Source: MnTg04 sp964568075 (GTDB lineage Bacteria; Pseudomonadota; Gammaproteobacteria; Steroidobacterales; MnTg04). Taken from it: a stretch of 64,000 bases of DNA. Under the pieces are notes generated by a model. That model ran no database searches. It worked only from the letters and a program-made list of their open reading frames with translations, and was not told the DNA's origin. The translations under genes and the position numbers were made by a program. Location: assembly GCA_964568075.1 (NCBI GenBank), contig CAZMOM010000010.1, forward strand, positions 24,699 through 88,698, read 5' to 3'. This document shows, in pieces, positions 46,296 through 54,870 of this stretch (position 1 is its first letter; the number at the start of each line of letters is the position of its first letter).

Positions 46296-47066
46296 TCAGC
46301 CGACCTTTTGCCAGTCCAGGCCGCTCTCCTGTCCCGCAACCCGCACCTCGGCCGGATCGCATCCCAGTGCATCCGCCATCGCCGACTTTGCCAGACCCGG
46401 CGTGTTGTTCGTCTCGCTCAGATGAACGGCCGCGACCCAACGCAGCCGTTCGTGATTCACCGCGTCGAGCAGTTCGCCGGTCTGGCCGTTATTGAGATGA
46501 CCAAGATTTCCACCCACTCTTTGTTTCACGCTGTACGGATACGGTCCCCGGCTGAGCATGCCGGCATCGTGGTTTGCCTCGATGACCAGCGCAGTGCAGG
46601 ATGCCAGGCTGTCGATGACGTGTGGCGTGAGGTGACCCGTATCAGTCAAGACCCCAAGCCGGTCCAATCCGTCATCGAAAACAAACTGACAAGGCTCGCG
46701 CGCATCATGCGGGACCGCGATGGGCGAGATTTCAAGATCGCCGATCACCAGCGGATCATGCGGGTCGATAATTCCGGTTTCGATTTCGTTCAGGTCGGCA
46801 CGAGCCCTGAGTGTGCCCGCGGTCAACCAGACCGGGATATCGAAACGCCGCGCCAGCCGGGCGACGCCGGCGATGTGATCGCTGTGCTCATGGGTAACCA
46901 GGATAGCGCTGATGCATTCGGGGGATCGGTTTAGCCTGTCCAGCCGTCTTAGCGTCTCCCGGGTGCTGAATCCACAATCCAGCATCACGCTGGTTTGCCC
47001 GGCCTCGATTAATGCGGAATTTCCCTTGCTGCCGCTGCCCAGGTACGCGATCCGCAGGTCGCCCAC
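46296..47066 (-). CDS. metallo-beta-lactamase fold hydrolase (PhnP/YycJ type)
   Basis: About 256 residues. The zinc motif THEHSDHIAG and YLGSGSKGNSALIEAG near the start mark an MBL-fold hydrolase of the YycJ/PhnP sort; later GVLTDTGHLTPHV and VIEANHD add metal ligands. Substrate unknown; relatives are nucleases or phosphodiesterases. The GTG at 47066 is preferred: it sits right after the DUF1820 stop (TGACGTG) with AAAGG upstream. An ATG at 47102 would overlap DUF1820 by 35 nt. Confidence 0.85.
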   Translation of the reverse strand: MGDLRIAYLGSGSKGNSALIEAGQTSVMLDCGFSTRETLRRLDRLNRSPECISAILVTHEHSDHIAGVARLARRFDIPVWLTAGTLRARADLNEIETGIIDPHDPLVIGDLEISPIAVPHDAREPCQFVFDDGLDRLGVLTDTGHLTPHVIDSLASCTALVIEANHDAGMLSRGPYPYSVKQRVGGNLGHLNNGQTGELLDAVNHERLRWVAAVHLSETNNTPGLAKSAMADALGCDPAEVRVAGQESGLDWQKVG

Positions 47067-47067
47067 G

Positions 47068-47409
47068 TCAGCCTTTCGTGCCTTTATCGCCACCGGGTGC
47101 ATAAATCGGCACTGGGAACTGGGCGATATTGCCCTCGGGATTGCTGATTTTGCTGACGCCCTGTTTTTCGACTTCATCGATGCGGAGCACAGCGTGCAAA
47201 GGAATAAAAGTGCGCCTGACGCCTGAAAACTCGGTTTTTATGCGTTCCTCGGAGGGGTCCACCACGACGGTCGTCCGTTCGCCAAAAATCAGCTTTTCTA
47301 CTTCAAGGAACCCGAATAAATCGCCCTGTCGTACGCCCCCGGCAAAAATCTCGTAGACCTTGCCCTGATTCATGAACTGGATCCTGAAAATATGCTTGGA
47401 AGACATCAA
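47068..47409 (-). CDS. DUF1820 family protein
   Basis: 113 residues, no membrane segment. Matches the family through FRIQFMNQGKVYEIFAGGV, LFGFLEVEKLIFGERT, VVDPSEERIKTEF and FIPLHAVLRIDEVEKQG. Function unknown; the family is found in proteobacteria. Probably co-transcribed with the MBL hydrolase, whose start directly follows its stop. Confidence 0.9.
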   Translation of the reverse strand: MMSSKHIFRIQFMNQGKVYEIFAGGVRQGDLFGFLEVEKLIFGERTTVVVDPSEERIKTEFSGVRRTFIPLHAVLRIDEVEKQGVSKISNPEGNIAQFPVPIYAPGGDKGTKG

Positions 47410-47515
47410 AAACGGCCGTTTTTCCGAGATTCACAGGATAACACATGGACTGGGTCACAAAATGAGCAATCCAATGGGCTAAACAGTTGAGACACGCCCC
47501 CGGATACCTTAGATT

Positions 47516-47531
47516 TGGCACATATATTGTT
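47516..47531 (+). promoter_or_regulatory. candidate sigma-54 promoter before tagH
   Basis: TGGCAC-N5-TTGTT, close to the sigma-54 consensus TGGCAC-N5-TTGCW; the -24 half is perfect and the -12 half has T for C. It ends 25 nt before the tagH ATG. A sigma-70-like TTGAGA-N17-TAGATT lies just upstream (about 47488-47516) as an alternative. Confidence 0.4.
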
Positions 47532-47556
47532 AAATTAGGAGAGGAATGGATTCGCT

Positions 47557-48138
47557 ATGCCAATGACCTTGCGCATATTGAACGGCCCCGGCGATCTTCT
47601 CGAGACCGAGACGAAGAAGGTTTTCGACGAGGTCGGAGGCACGATCGGCCGATCCCCGGCTTGTGACTGGAGCCTGCCCGATCCCGAGAATTTTGTTTCC
47701 GGACATCACGCCAGTATTTTATGGCAGGACGGCGAGTTTTATCTGATCGACACGAGCACGAACGGCACGTTTGTCAACAACATGCCGGATCCTATCCCAT
47801 CGGGCAAACCCCAGCTTCTGACCCACGAAGACCAGGTGACCATCGGCAATTACCAAATCGAAATCAGCCTGGATCCGAAAGACGCTGTGCGTGCCGAAGA
47901 CTGCTCTTTCGACATCTCCACGATACTTGTCCAGGACAAAGCGTTCAAAAAACAGCAACTGCCCAAAAAGCGACCCGTAAAACCGGCACCGAAGAAGATA
48001 AACCCCCTCAGGGTACAGGCGTACCGGGATATGGATGAACCCACGGGTTCATGGGCCATGCTCGAACTGGATGATCTGGACGGGGCGGGCGGCGGAGATA
48101 CCGCCAAACTACCCACGAAGGTAAAAAAAAACGAATAA
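47557..48138 (+). CDS. tagH: TagH-like FHA protein, N-terminal part (frameshifted)
   Basis: 193 residues as written. An FHA domain (about 1-105) has GGTIGRSPACDWSLPD, VSGHHASILW and IDTSTNGTFVNN, the phosphothreonine-binding set (Gly-Arg, Ser-x-x-His, Thr-Asn-Gly). A Lys/Pro-rich linker leads to a run of nine A (48123-48131), after which this frame stops at 48136-48138. The -1 frame stays open from there to 49019 and encodes the TagH C-terminal domain. TagH/Fha proteins regulate type VI secretion, often through a PpkA kinase. No other T6SS gene is in the window. AGGAGAGG lies 12 nt before the start. Confidence 0.82.
   Translation: MPMTLRILNGPGDLLETETKKVFDEVGGTIGRSPACDWSLPDPENFVSGHHASILWQDGEFYLIDTSTNGTFVNNMPDPIPSGKPQLLTHEDQVTIGNYQIEISLDPKDAVRAEDCSFDISTILVQDKAFKKQQLPKKRPVKPAPKKINPLRVQAYRDMDEPTGSWAMLELDDLDGAGGGDTAKLPTKVKKNE
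48123..48132 (+). other. A9 run and A-AAA-AAC slippery heptamer in tagH
   Basis: In the upstream frame the codons are GTA AAA AAA AAC, so 48126-48132 is A_AAA_AAC, a classical -1 frameshift heptamer. Slipping back one base, or one extra A in the transcript or true sequence, joins the FHA part to the C-terminal part without any stop. Confidence 0.65.
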
Positions 48139-48311
48139 AACGTAAAAAGAACGGCGGTCCCGCTGAATCGGCCGCGGCATCGGATACCGACCTGGTAAAC
48201 CTGAGTCTCGAGGAGCCGCCCGAGCCCCCCAAATCTAAAAAGAAAAAAGGCCCGCACAAGCACCGGGAAGACAGTCGAACGGACTTAATAAGAGCGAAAG
48301 TCGTAAAATCG

Positions 48312-49019
48312 ATGTCGTCCGGCGGTAAACGTAAAAGTAAAGGTAAAAATAAAGCTGAGAAACAGTCATTGACCAAGTCGACCAACCGGGCACCGCAAAA
48401 GCTTGCGCCGTCGGCCAACAATAATCAGATGCTGGATGCCTTTACAAGAGGACTGGGCGTCGACGAAGACGTACTGCCAAACCGCAACCCAGCGGATTTG
48501 ATGGAGGATGTCGGGCGCATTTTCGCTGTGATGCTTGAAGGACTCCAGGAGTTATTGCAAAGCCGCGCGCTTCTCAAGGAAAGACTCCAGCTGAGTCGGA
48601 CGATGATAAAGTCAAAGTCCAATAACCCGATCAAATTTTCGGCGGGCATCGACGACGCGCTGCCACGACTGTTGTCCAGCAAACCCGGCAGCTACAAAGA
48701 AGCGGAAGACGCCGTCCGCGAGTGTTTTTTTGATGTCAATGCGGACATGGAATCGATGAATGAGGCGATGCGCAGGGCATTGTTCGAATACCTCAAGATG
48801 TTTGATCCGGAAAATCTTCAGGAACAGTTTCAACATGTCCTGGGCAAGAGCAAACTCCTTGGCAGCAACAAGCGCCGCTACTGGGAGTTGTATGCAGAAC
48901 GTTACCGGTCACTGACCGAACACCGCGAGGGCAGGCTCCCGGATGGGTATGCCAGCCCATTTGTCGACGCGTTCGAAAACGCCAGTTCGAAACGCAAATA
49001 CGAAAAAGGCCCGAAATAA
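48312..49019 (+). CDS. tagH: TagH-like C-terminal domain (second part of split gene)
   Basis: 235 residues from the first ATG, but the frame is open back to the A9 run at 48123, so this ATG is probably not a natural start. The joining segment is basic and low in complexity. The domain matches the type VI FHA C-terminal region: IFAVMLEGLQELLQSRALLK, SRTMIKSKSNNPIKFSAGID, FDPENLQEQF and YWELYAERYRSLTEH. Read as one, the gene would code for about 487 residues. Confidence 0.85.
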   Translation: MSSGGKRKSKGKNKAEKQSLTKSTNRAPQKLAPSANNNQMLDAFTRGLGVDEDVLPNRNPADLMEDVGRIFAVMLEGLQELLQSRALLKERLQLSRTMIKSKSNNPIKFSAGIDDALPRLLSSKPGSYKEAEDAVRECFFDVNADMESMNEAMRRALFEYLKMFDPENLQEQFQHVLGKSKLLGSNKRRYWELYAERYRSLTEHREGRLPDGYASPFVDAFENASSKRKYEKGPK

Positions 49020-49150
49020 GAATAAACAATGCCACGGCCGACCGGGTTTCAGGTACCTAACGGCGAGCCGCAATCACCTGCGATTATCGAACTCTTTCTT
49101 TCCCTCAACGTCAGATTACCCGTCACATAGAAAAAAGAAAGGATGCGCGC

Positions 49151-49804
49151 ATGTACGCTTTGCAACGCAGCTCTTGTCAACTTCTGGCGTTGCTCGCGGC
49201 ATTCGTATTCCTGATTTCCTGTGGCGGTGGGTCTGACTCCACATCGTCCCCGCCTGCTTCAAATTCCACATTTTGTGATGGATTCATCTTTACCGACCCG
49301 GCCAACTCACCGTATGTACTGCCCTGGTCGCCGGGTGCGACTTACCGAATGTTTCAAGGCAACTGCAGCACGCTCGGTGGACACCGGGATACTTTCGCCT
49401 ATGATTTCGACCTGAACATGGGAGACCCGATCTACGCATCACGCGCGGGGACGGTAATCATCGTCAACGATCAATTCTCGGACGACGACCATATTGAAGG
49501 CCATGAGAACAACGTTTTTGTCGAACATGCAGACCTCACGGTCGTGCGCTATACGCACCTAATGGAAGGCAGTGCGGCCGTTGCCGTCGGCCAGGAAGTC
49601 GTCGCGGGAAACCTGCTGGCACTGGCTGGCAACTCGGGAAATTCATCCGGACCGCATCTGCATTTCCAGGTGTTCCGGGACCGTACGAGTTTCGACAAAT
49701 CGAATTCACTCCCGATTACCTTCAGTAACGCCCTTGGCGTCACCAGGACCAGTGGCGAACTGATCGAGAGTAACGCGTACACGGCAGATTCTTTTACCCC
49801 ATAA
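49151..49804 (+). CDS. M23-type peptidase domain lipoprotein
   Basis: 217 residues. A signal peptide ends in the lipobox FLISC (Cys near residue 24), followed by a Ser/Pro spacer. The LytM/M23 fold shows GGHRDTFAYDFDLNMGDPIYA (first zinc His/Asp), GTVIIVN, VRYTHLMEG and GPHLHFQV (HxH). Members cut or bind peptidoglycan peptides; here the metal ligands look intact. Probably anchored in the outer membrane facing the periplasm. Single gene, 131 nt after tagH. Confidence 0.88.
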   Translation: MYALQRSSCQLLALLAAFVFLISCGGGSDSTSSPPASNSTFCDGFIFTDPANSPYVLPWSPGATYRMFQGNCSTLGGHRDTFAYDFDLNMGDPIYASRAGTVIIVNDQFSDDDHIEGHENNVFVEHADLTVVRYTHLMEGSAAVAVGQEVVAGNLLALAGNSGNSSGPHLHFQVFRDRTSFDKSNSLPITFSNALGVTRTSGELIESNAYTADSFTP

Positions 49805-49935
49805 GCTAACGAGCCGATCAGCCTTTTTTGCAATCTCCACCGAGTGCGCAACAAGCCGCAGGAAATAGCAACAAGCGGGTGGCCATTACTCCTGATTTCG
49901 GCAATCATGACGGCCGCTGTCACGGAGATTACCGT

Positions 49936-51312
49936 ATGAATCCCGAACTGAAACGAGCCGCTGAGCTCGCCGCCGAATACATCGACTCGCTCGACAGGGA
50001 AGCGGTCAGCCACGAACCGAGTGTTGGCGATTTGAGAAAAAAACTGGGCAAGGATTTAACCGCCGACGGATTACCCGCGCTGCAGGTGATCGAGGAACTG
50101 GCGGCCGACGCCCGTGACGGTTTGCTCAACAGCGCCGGCGGGCGTTTCTACGGCTGGGTAATCGGCGGTGGAATTCCGGTCTCGATCGCCGCCGACTGGC
50201 TGACCTCGGCCTGGGATCAGAACGCGGCAGCCTATGCCTGCTCGCCGGCCGCGGCAGTTATCGAAGAAGTGGTTGCCGACTGGCTGAAGGACATTCTCGG
50301 TTTGCCGCAGCACGCCTCATACGCCTTTGTCACCGGTTGCCAGATGGCGCATGTAACCGCGCTGGCTGCCGCCCGGCACAAGATCCTGGCCGATAAAGGC
50401 TGGTCGGTCGAGGAGCAAGGCCTGACCGGAAGCCCGCCGATACGCGTGCTGGTCGGGGAACACCACGAGACCCTGTTACGCGCCCTGCGTCATCTCGGCA
50501 TAGGCACCGACGCCGTTGTTCAGGTCGCGATGAATGACGATGGCACGATCGATGTCGCCGCGCTGGAAACAGAGCTTAAGAAAAACCCCGCTGCGGCGAC
50601 GATTGTTTCGCTTGCCGCCGGCGATCTGAATCGAGGCGCTTTCGATCCGTTCGACGAAATCTGCGACCTGGCCCATCGATACGGCGCCTGGGTGCACGTC
50701 GATGGTGCGTTCGGTCTGTGGGTCGCAGCGAGTAAAAAATTACGCCACCTCGTCAAAGGCGTTGAAAAAGCAGATTCCTGGGCAACCGACGCGCACAAGT
50801 GGCTCAACGTTCCGTATGACAGTGGAGTTGCTTTCGTCGCCGACCCGGAGTCGCACAAGACGGCGATGACGGTACCGGCCGCCTACAAGGTCGAAGTCGA
50901 CGATGTCCGTGATCAGTTCGAGTGGGGACCCGAGTGGTCACGAAGGGCGCGGGGTATCCCAATATATGCGGCTCTTCGCGTACTCGGTCGCAATGGTGTC
51001 GCAGAAATGATCGAGCGCTGTTGCGATCTTACCCGGGACATCGTGAACAAACTGGGCGACTTGCCTGGCGTGGAAGTACTGACCACACCGGTCATCAACC
51101 AGGGGCTGGTGCGTTTCCTCGACCCGGACGGCAATCACGACGCGCGAACCGACGAAGTCATCAAACACATCAACGAAAGTGGCGAGGCGTGGTTCGGGGC
51201 CACGTTATGGAACGGCATGCGGGTCATGCGAATTTCGCTGAGCAACTGGCAGACCAGTCAGGGCGACATCGACCGAACGGTTGCCGCAGTCAAGGCGGCG
51301 CTGGACGCTTAA
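49936..51312 (+). CDS. PLP-dependent group II decarboxylase / aminotransferase-like
   Basis: 458 residues from the ATG at 49936, with GGAGA upstream. Group II decarboxylase fold: FYGWVIGGGIPVSIAADWL, the Asp and Lys of the PLP site in HVDGAFGLWVAAS and SWATDAHKWLNVPYDSG, and RGIPIYAALRVLGRNG. Relatives decarboxylate aromatic amino acids or glutamate; the substrate here cannot be told. The TAA stop ends exactly on the first base of the 256-bp inverted-repeat element. Confidence 0.88.
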   Translation: MNPELKRAAELAAEYIDSLDREAVSHEPSVGDLRKKLGKDLTADGLPALQVIEELAADARDGLLNSAGGRFYGWVIGGGIPVSIAADWLTSAWDQNAAAYACSPAAAVIEEVVADWLKDILGLPQHASYAFVTGCQMAHVTALAAARHKILADKGWSVEEQGLTGSPPIRVLVGEHHETLLRALRHLGIGTDAVVQVAMNDDGTIDVAALETELKKNPAAATIVSLAAGDLNRGAFDPFDEICDLAHRYGAWVHVDGAFGLWVAASKKLRHLVKGVEKADSWATDAHKWLNVPYDSGVAFVADPESHKTAMTVPAAYKVEVDDVRDQFEWGPEWSRRARGIPIYAALRVLGRNGVAEMIERCCDLTRDIVNKLGDLPGVEVLTTPVINQGLVRFLDPDGNHDARTDEVIKHINESGEAWFGATLWNGMRVMRISLSNWQTSQGDIDRTVAAVKAALDA

Positions 51313-51567
51313 CCCGGATATTTCACCAAGGATCGCGGATTCTGGGTGAGGACTTGGGCGGCTGAGGGCAGGTCTGGAGCGAAACCCATAGTGGTAGCTA
51401 TGGGTTGAGTGAAGACCAAGCTCAGCTGTCCGAGAACCAGCCAGGGCCGTGATAGGTGGCCGCCGGCGTGAAAATTGTAATCAGCCATCAACGGACCGAT
51501 GACTCAAAATTCCTGAACCCTCAATTCCTTACACCCGGCGGCAACCGCCTTGGTGAAATATCCGGGT
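51312..51567. mobile_element. 256-bp MITE-like element with perfect 20-bp terminal inverted repeats
   Basis: The ends 51312-51331 (ACCCGGATATTTCACCAAGG) and 51548-51567 are exact reverse complements. No open frame of note. Inside, on the plus strand, 51353-51434 folds as a rod: a 14-bp helix with three G-U pairs (51353-51366 with 51421-51434), GGTCT/AGACC and ACCCATA/TATGGGT. A second stem pairs 51459-51466 with 51535-51542. The first base completes the TAA of the upstream gene, and the last base belongs to the TGA of the gene beyond it. No clear target-site duplication. Confidence 0.75.
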
Positions 51568-51983
51568 CAACTGTCCAGCAACCCGGTTATCAACGGCGTC
51601 AACACTGCAACAGCAATACCGACGATCAGCCACTGAATCTGGGCCGGCCAGCTCGCCGCGCTTTGCCAGTCAAAACTGAGCGCGCTCAGGCTCGACCAGT
51701 CGAACGACAAAGTCGCCAGGCTTTGCCAATCCACGGAAAATGTCGCGATCCGCTGCGCAATCTCGGTTCCGATCTGCCTCAATGGCACAAAACCGATCGC
51801 TCCACCCACGACAGAAAAACATCCCAGTACGATTTTTCGCGACCAGACGCGACGACGAACACGCTTTGCAACAGCGTCAACAAATCCATCGTCGGCGATC
51901 ACCGTGAAATGGTTCTTGAACATTGCCCTGACCCGGGCATCGGCCAGTTCGCGCGATGGGTTTTCTGTTGTGTGATCGGTCAT
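51567..51983 (-). CDS. membrane protein, possible anti-sigma factor, with decapeptide repeats
   Basis: 138 residues. A basic cytoplasmic N-terminus (RVRRRVWSRK, 41-50) leads to a membrane segment (about 51-68); a second lies at about 118-135. Between them are three 10-residue repeats: FSVDWQSLAT (82-91), LSFDWSSLSA (92-101), LSFDWQSAAS (102-111). The gene follows an ECF sigma gene by 6 nt, the usual place for an anti-sigma factor, but no zinc anti-sigma motif is visible. The assignment rests on position and topology. Confidence 0.65.
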   Translation of the reverse strand: MTDHTTENPSRELADARVRAMFKNHFTVIADDGFVDAVAKRVRRRVWSRKIVLGCFSVVGGAIGFVPLRQIGTEIAQRIATFSVDWQSLATLSFDWSSLSALSFDWQSAASWPAQIQWLIVGIAVAVLTPLITGLLDS

Positions 51984-51989
51984 TTTTTA

Positions 51990-52547
51990 CTAACCACTGT
52001 CTGCGTCTTTGAGCTCGAAGTGCTCTCGAATCTTGAACTTGCCTCGCTGGATATGCGATTTGACCGTACCCAGAGGCAGTCCGCTGATTTCCGATATCTC
52101 ACTGTGCGTCAGGTCATTGACAAAATACAGCAGCATAATCCTGCGCTCTTCTTCTCCGAGTATGCCGAGATATTTTGGCATATCCAGGGATCCTGCCATT
52201 GCCGAAACATCGGTATTGCTGTCGGTGTTCATTATTACAGCCTGATCTTCCACTTCTTCCAGTATCTGCTTGTATCTTTTTGACTTTCGATACGCTTGTA
52301 AAAACATGTTGTGTGCGATTTTCATCAGCCAGGCAGCGAATCGGCCGCTGCCTGAAAATGTATTCATTTTCTCCCAGGCCCGTATAAAGGTCTCCTGAGC
52401 GAGGTCATCGGCACTTGCCGGATCCCGCGTCAGCTGCCGCAGATAATTTCTGACCGGCGACTGATAACGTCGAACCAGCTCGGTAAACGCCTGTTGGTCG
52501 CGCAGGGAAACAACCCGGGCGACGAGTGCCTCGTCACTCGGTGGCAC
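51990..52547 (-). CDS. ECF-type RNA polymerase sigma factor
   Basis: 185 residues. Region 2: YQSPVRNYLRQL, ADDLAQETFIRAWEKM and FAAWLMKIAHNMFLQAYRK; region 4: EERRIMLLYFVNDLTHSEI, SGLPLGTVKSHIQRGK. No region 1 or 3, as in ECF factors. Operon partners are a DUF6249-like membrane gene upstream and the putative anti-sigma gene downstream. Target promoters unknown. Confidence 0.92.
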   Translation of the reverse strand: MPPSDEALVARVVSLRDQQAFTELVRRYQSPVRNYLRQLTRDPASADDLAQETFIRAWEKMNTFSGSGRFAAWLMKIAHNMFLQAYRKSKRYKQILEEVEDQAVIMNTDSNTDVSAMAGSLDMPKYLGILGEEERRIMLLYFVNDLTHSEISEISGLPLGTVKSHIQRGKFKIREHFELKDADSG

Positions 52548-52583
52548 GGTTCACCCGGGTTGAGCCTGTATTTTTGATAAGAA

Positions 52584-52934
52584 CTACTCACTGAACTTGT
52601 GCAGTCCCAAGTATGCTACGCCAATCAGGAATGGAAAAGCCGCGATCGCCAACAACGGACCCTGCGCATCTTCTTCGCCAAGCAAAATGCCAAACGCAAC
52701 CAGGGCAAGCCCGATGCTTATCGACAGGACGCCACGCCGCAAATCCGATTTCGGCGATGGCAGCGAGTCGCCCAGCTTGTCGAGTAATTCAGGCGATAGC
52801 TCCTGCCCTTTGTCCAGCGCAGCGCGCACCGTGGCCGTGATTTCATGTTTTGCCCGGTAACGGAAATACATGAAAAGTCCCGCGACCGTGCCGAGCGAAA
52901 TAAACAAAACAATTGGGACCCATTGATATTGCAT
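52584..52934 (-). CDS. small membrane protein, DUF6249-like
   Basis: 116 residues with an N-terminal membrane segment (WVPIVLFISLGTVAGLFMYF) and two more hydrophobic stretches near the C-terminus (GVLSISIGLALVAFGILLG and LLAIAAFPFLIGVAYLGL). A charged middle region holds KGQELSPELLDKLGD. It resembles DUF6249 proteins that sit beside ECF sigma genes; here it is 36 nt upstream of one. Function unknown. Confidence 0.7.
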   Translation of the reverse strand: MQYQWVPIVLFISLGTVAGLFMYFRYRAKHEITATVRAALDKGQELSPELLDKLGDSLPSPKSDLRRGVLSISIGLALVAFGILLGEEDAQGPLLAIAAFPFLIGVAYLGLHKFSE

Positions 52935-53052
52935 TTTTTCTCTCCAGTTAAACCAAACCGAGCCAAAAAAGAGGCTCCTGACAAGTTGATACCTGTCGGA
53001 GCCGTTTTGGATGCAGAAAACCGGATTTTTTATTTTTTTTATATTTTGTTGG

Positions 53053-54870
53053 TTAGCCCGCCTGTTTCCCGGCGATGTACTCGTCTACCTGCTGCTCGAG
53101 AATAGTCAGTGGAATATCGCCGTTGCGCAGTACGACGTCATGAAACTCCCCGATATCGAATTCATCGGCCAGCGCGGTCTTTGCGCGCTCGCGCAGCTCC
53201 AGAATCTTGAGCATGCCGACCTTATAGGAAGTAGCCTGCCCCGGGATCACGAAATAACGTTCGATTTCGGCGACCACATCGTGCTTCGCCACGCCCGTGT
53301 TGTCATACATGTAGTCGATCGCTTCCTCGCGCGACCAGCGATTGCGATGAATCCCGGTATCAACCACCAGGCGCACGGCGCGAAACAGCTCTGCCTGCAA
53401 TCGTCCGAGATTATCGTAGGGATCGTCCTGCAGGCCCGCCTCCCACGCGATGCGCTCTGAGTAAAGAGCCCAACCCTCGGAGAACGCGGTAAAGCCCATC
53501 ATCTTCCTGAATTGCGGGACGCCGGTCATCTCGGTTTGCAATGCCGTCTGCAAATGATGCCCCGGAACTGCCTCGTGATAGGCAAGGGTCCGCATAGTGT
53601 ATTTTGGATGCTCTTCCAGATTGCGCAGGTTGGCATAAAAGACACCCGGCCGTGATCCGTCCATGGACGGGCCCTGGTAGTAGGCACCGGCCGAATTGGC
53701 CTCGCTGAACTTCGGAATGCGTTTTACCTGAACTTTGGATTTGGGAAGCGTATTGAAGTATTCCGGCATCTGCTCCGTGATCTCATCGATAATTGCCTGG
53801 AAATCCTTGAGTATCTGTTCCCTGCCCGCGTCATCATTCGGATACAGAAAACGCTCCTCAGTATTGAGCTGCGCCATTCGCTCCGCCACGGTTCCATCGG
53901 CATAGCCTTCCGCTACCAGGATTTCGTCCATCTGCGCCTGGATTCTCGCGACCTCCGACAAACCGAGGTCGTGAATCTCGTCAGCGGTCATATCGGTCGT
54001 CGTGTTCGAGCGCAACCGAAAATCGTACCAGGCATCACCGTTCGGTAAATTCCAGGCGCCGTGGTTGGTCGTCGCTTGCGGGCGCAATTCTTCGAAATAG
54101 GCGATCAGCTTGTCGTAGGACGGATATACGGTGCCATCGATCTCTGCCTCGGCGCCGGCCAGCAGATCATCGCGGGTCGCTGCATCGACATCTTCGATCT
54201 TGTCCAGTTTCTCGGCAAAGGATGTGTACAAAATGTTTTCTTTGGCGGGCGTTCCGCGGAAACCTTGCATTTCCTCGATCACTTTTTCGACGACAAACGT
54301 CGGCGGGATGATGCCCTTCACCTCGCGCAGATTCAGGTCCTCGAGTAACTGATCGAACTTCGTATCGAATTTCGACAGGCGGGTAACATAATGCCTGGCA
54401 TCGCGCTCGTTGCCGACGTGATGAATTGTCGCCATGAAGTGTGGCATGAGGTTCTGCACGCCGAACAGCTGATTGACCGGGTAGCCATGCCACGCAAACT
54501 CGATACCCTCGACCTCGTTGCTCATGAACCAGTCCATAATGTCATAGGAAATCGCCGCCTGGCCCTCCAGCTGACTACGGTCGTAGCGGCGCAGCATTTC
54601 CCGGTCCTCGATCAGCCATTGATTGAGCTTTTCCGTATGCGCCGGTGAAATATCGGCCAGATCGTCGTTGTGAAATGTCAGCCCGATCTGCTCGAGCAAC
54701 CGCATGCTGCTGAGCATTTCCGGATCTTCCAGCGCGTACTTGAGAAACGCCGATTCGAAAAACATATTGATGGTGATCGGCTTGAACCAGGCGATATTGA
54801 CGATCAGCCCGACGATCAACAGGACGATGACGCCAAATGACAGCCCCAGCCATTTTAGAAATTTTTTCAT
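53053..54870 (-). CDS. DUF885 family predicted metallopeptidase, membrane-anchored
   Basis: 605 residues from the ATG at 54870. An N-terminal hydrophobic anchor (LGLSFGVIVLLIVGLIVNIAW) suggests a periplasm-facing protein. The zinc motif is HEAVPGHH (in LAYHEAVPGHHLQTALQ), with FSEGWALYSERIAWE downstream, as in DUF885 proteins. Substrate unknown. A second, divergent DUF885 gene lies at 60081-61859. An upstream in-frame extension to 54969 lacks support. Confidence 0.86.
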   Translation of the reverse strand: MKKFLKWLGLSFGVIVLLIVGLIVNIAWFKPITINMFFESAFLKYALEDPEMLSSMRLLEQIGLTFHNDDLADISPAHTEKLNQWLIEDREMLRRYDRSQLEGQAAISYDIMDWFMSNEVEGIEFAWHGYPVNQLFGVQNLMPHFMATIHHVGNERDARHYVTRLSKFDTKFDQLLEDLNLREVKGIIPPTFVVEKVIEEMQGFRGTPAKENILYTSFAEKLDKIEDVDAATRDDLLAGAEAEIDGTVYPSYDKLIAYFEELRPQATTNHGAWNLPNGDAWYDFRLRSNTTTDMTADEIHDLGLSEVARIQAQMDEILVAEGYADGTVAERMAQLNTEERFLYPNDDAGREQILKDFQAIIDEITEQMPEYFNTLPKSKVQVKRIPKFSEANSAGAYYQGPSMDGSRPGVFYANLRNLEEHPKYTMRTLAYHEAVPGHHLQTALQTEMTGVPQFRKMMGFTAFSEGWALYSERIAWEAGLQDDPYDNLGRLQAELFRAVRLVVDTGIHRNRWSREEAIDYMYDNTGVAKHDVVAEIERYFVIPGQATSYKVGMLKILELRERAKTALADEFDIGEFHDVVLRNGDIPLTILEQQVDEYIAGKQAG

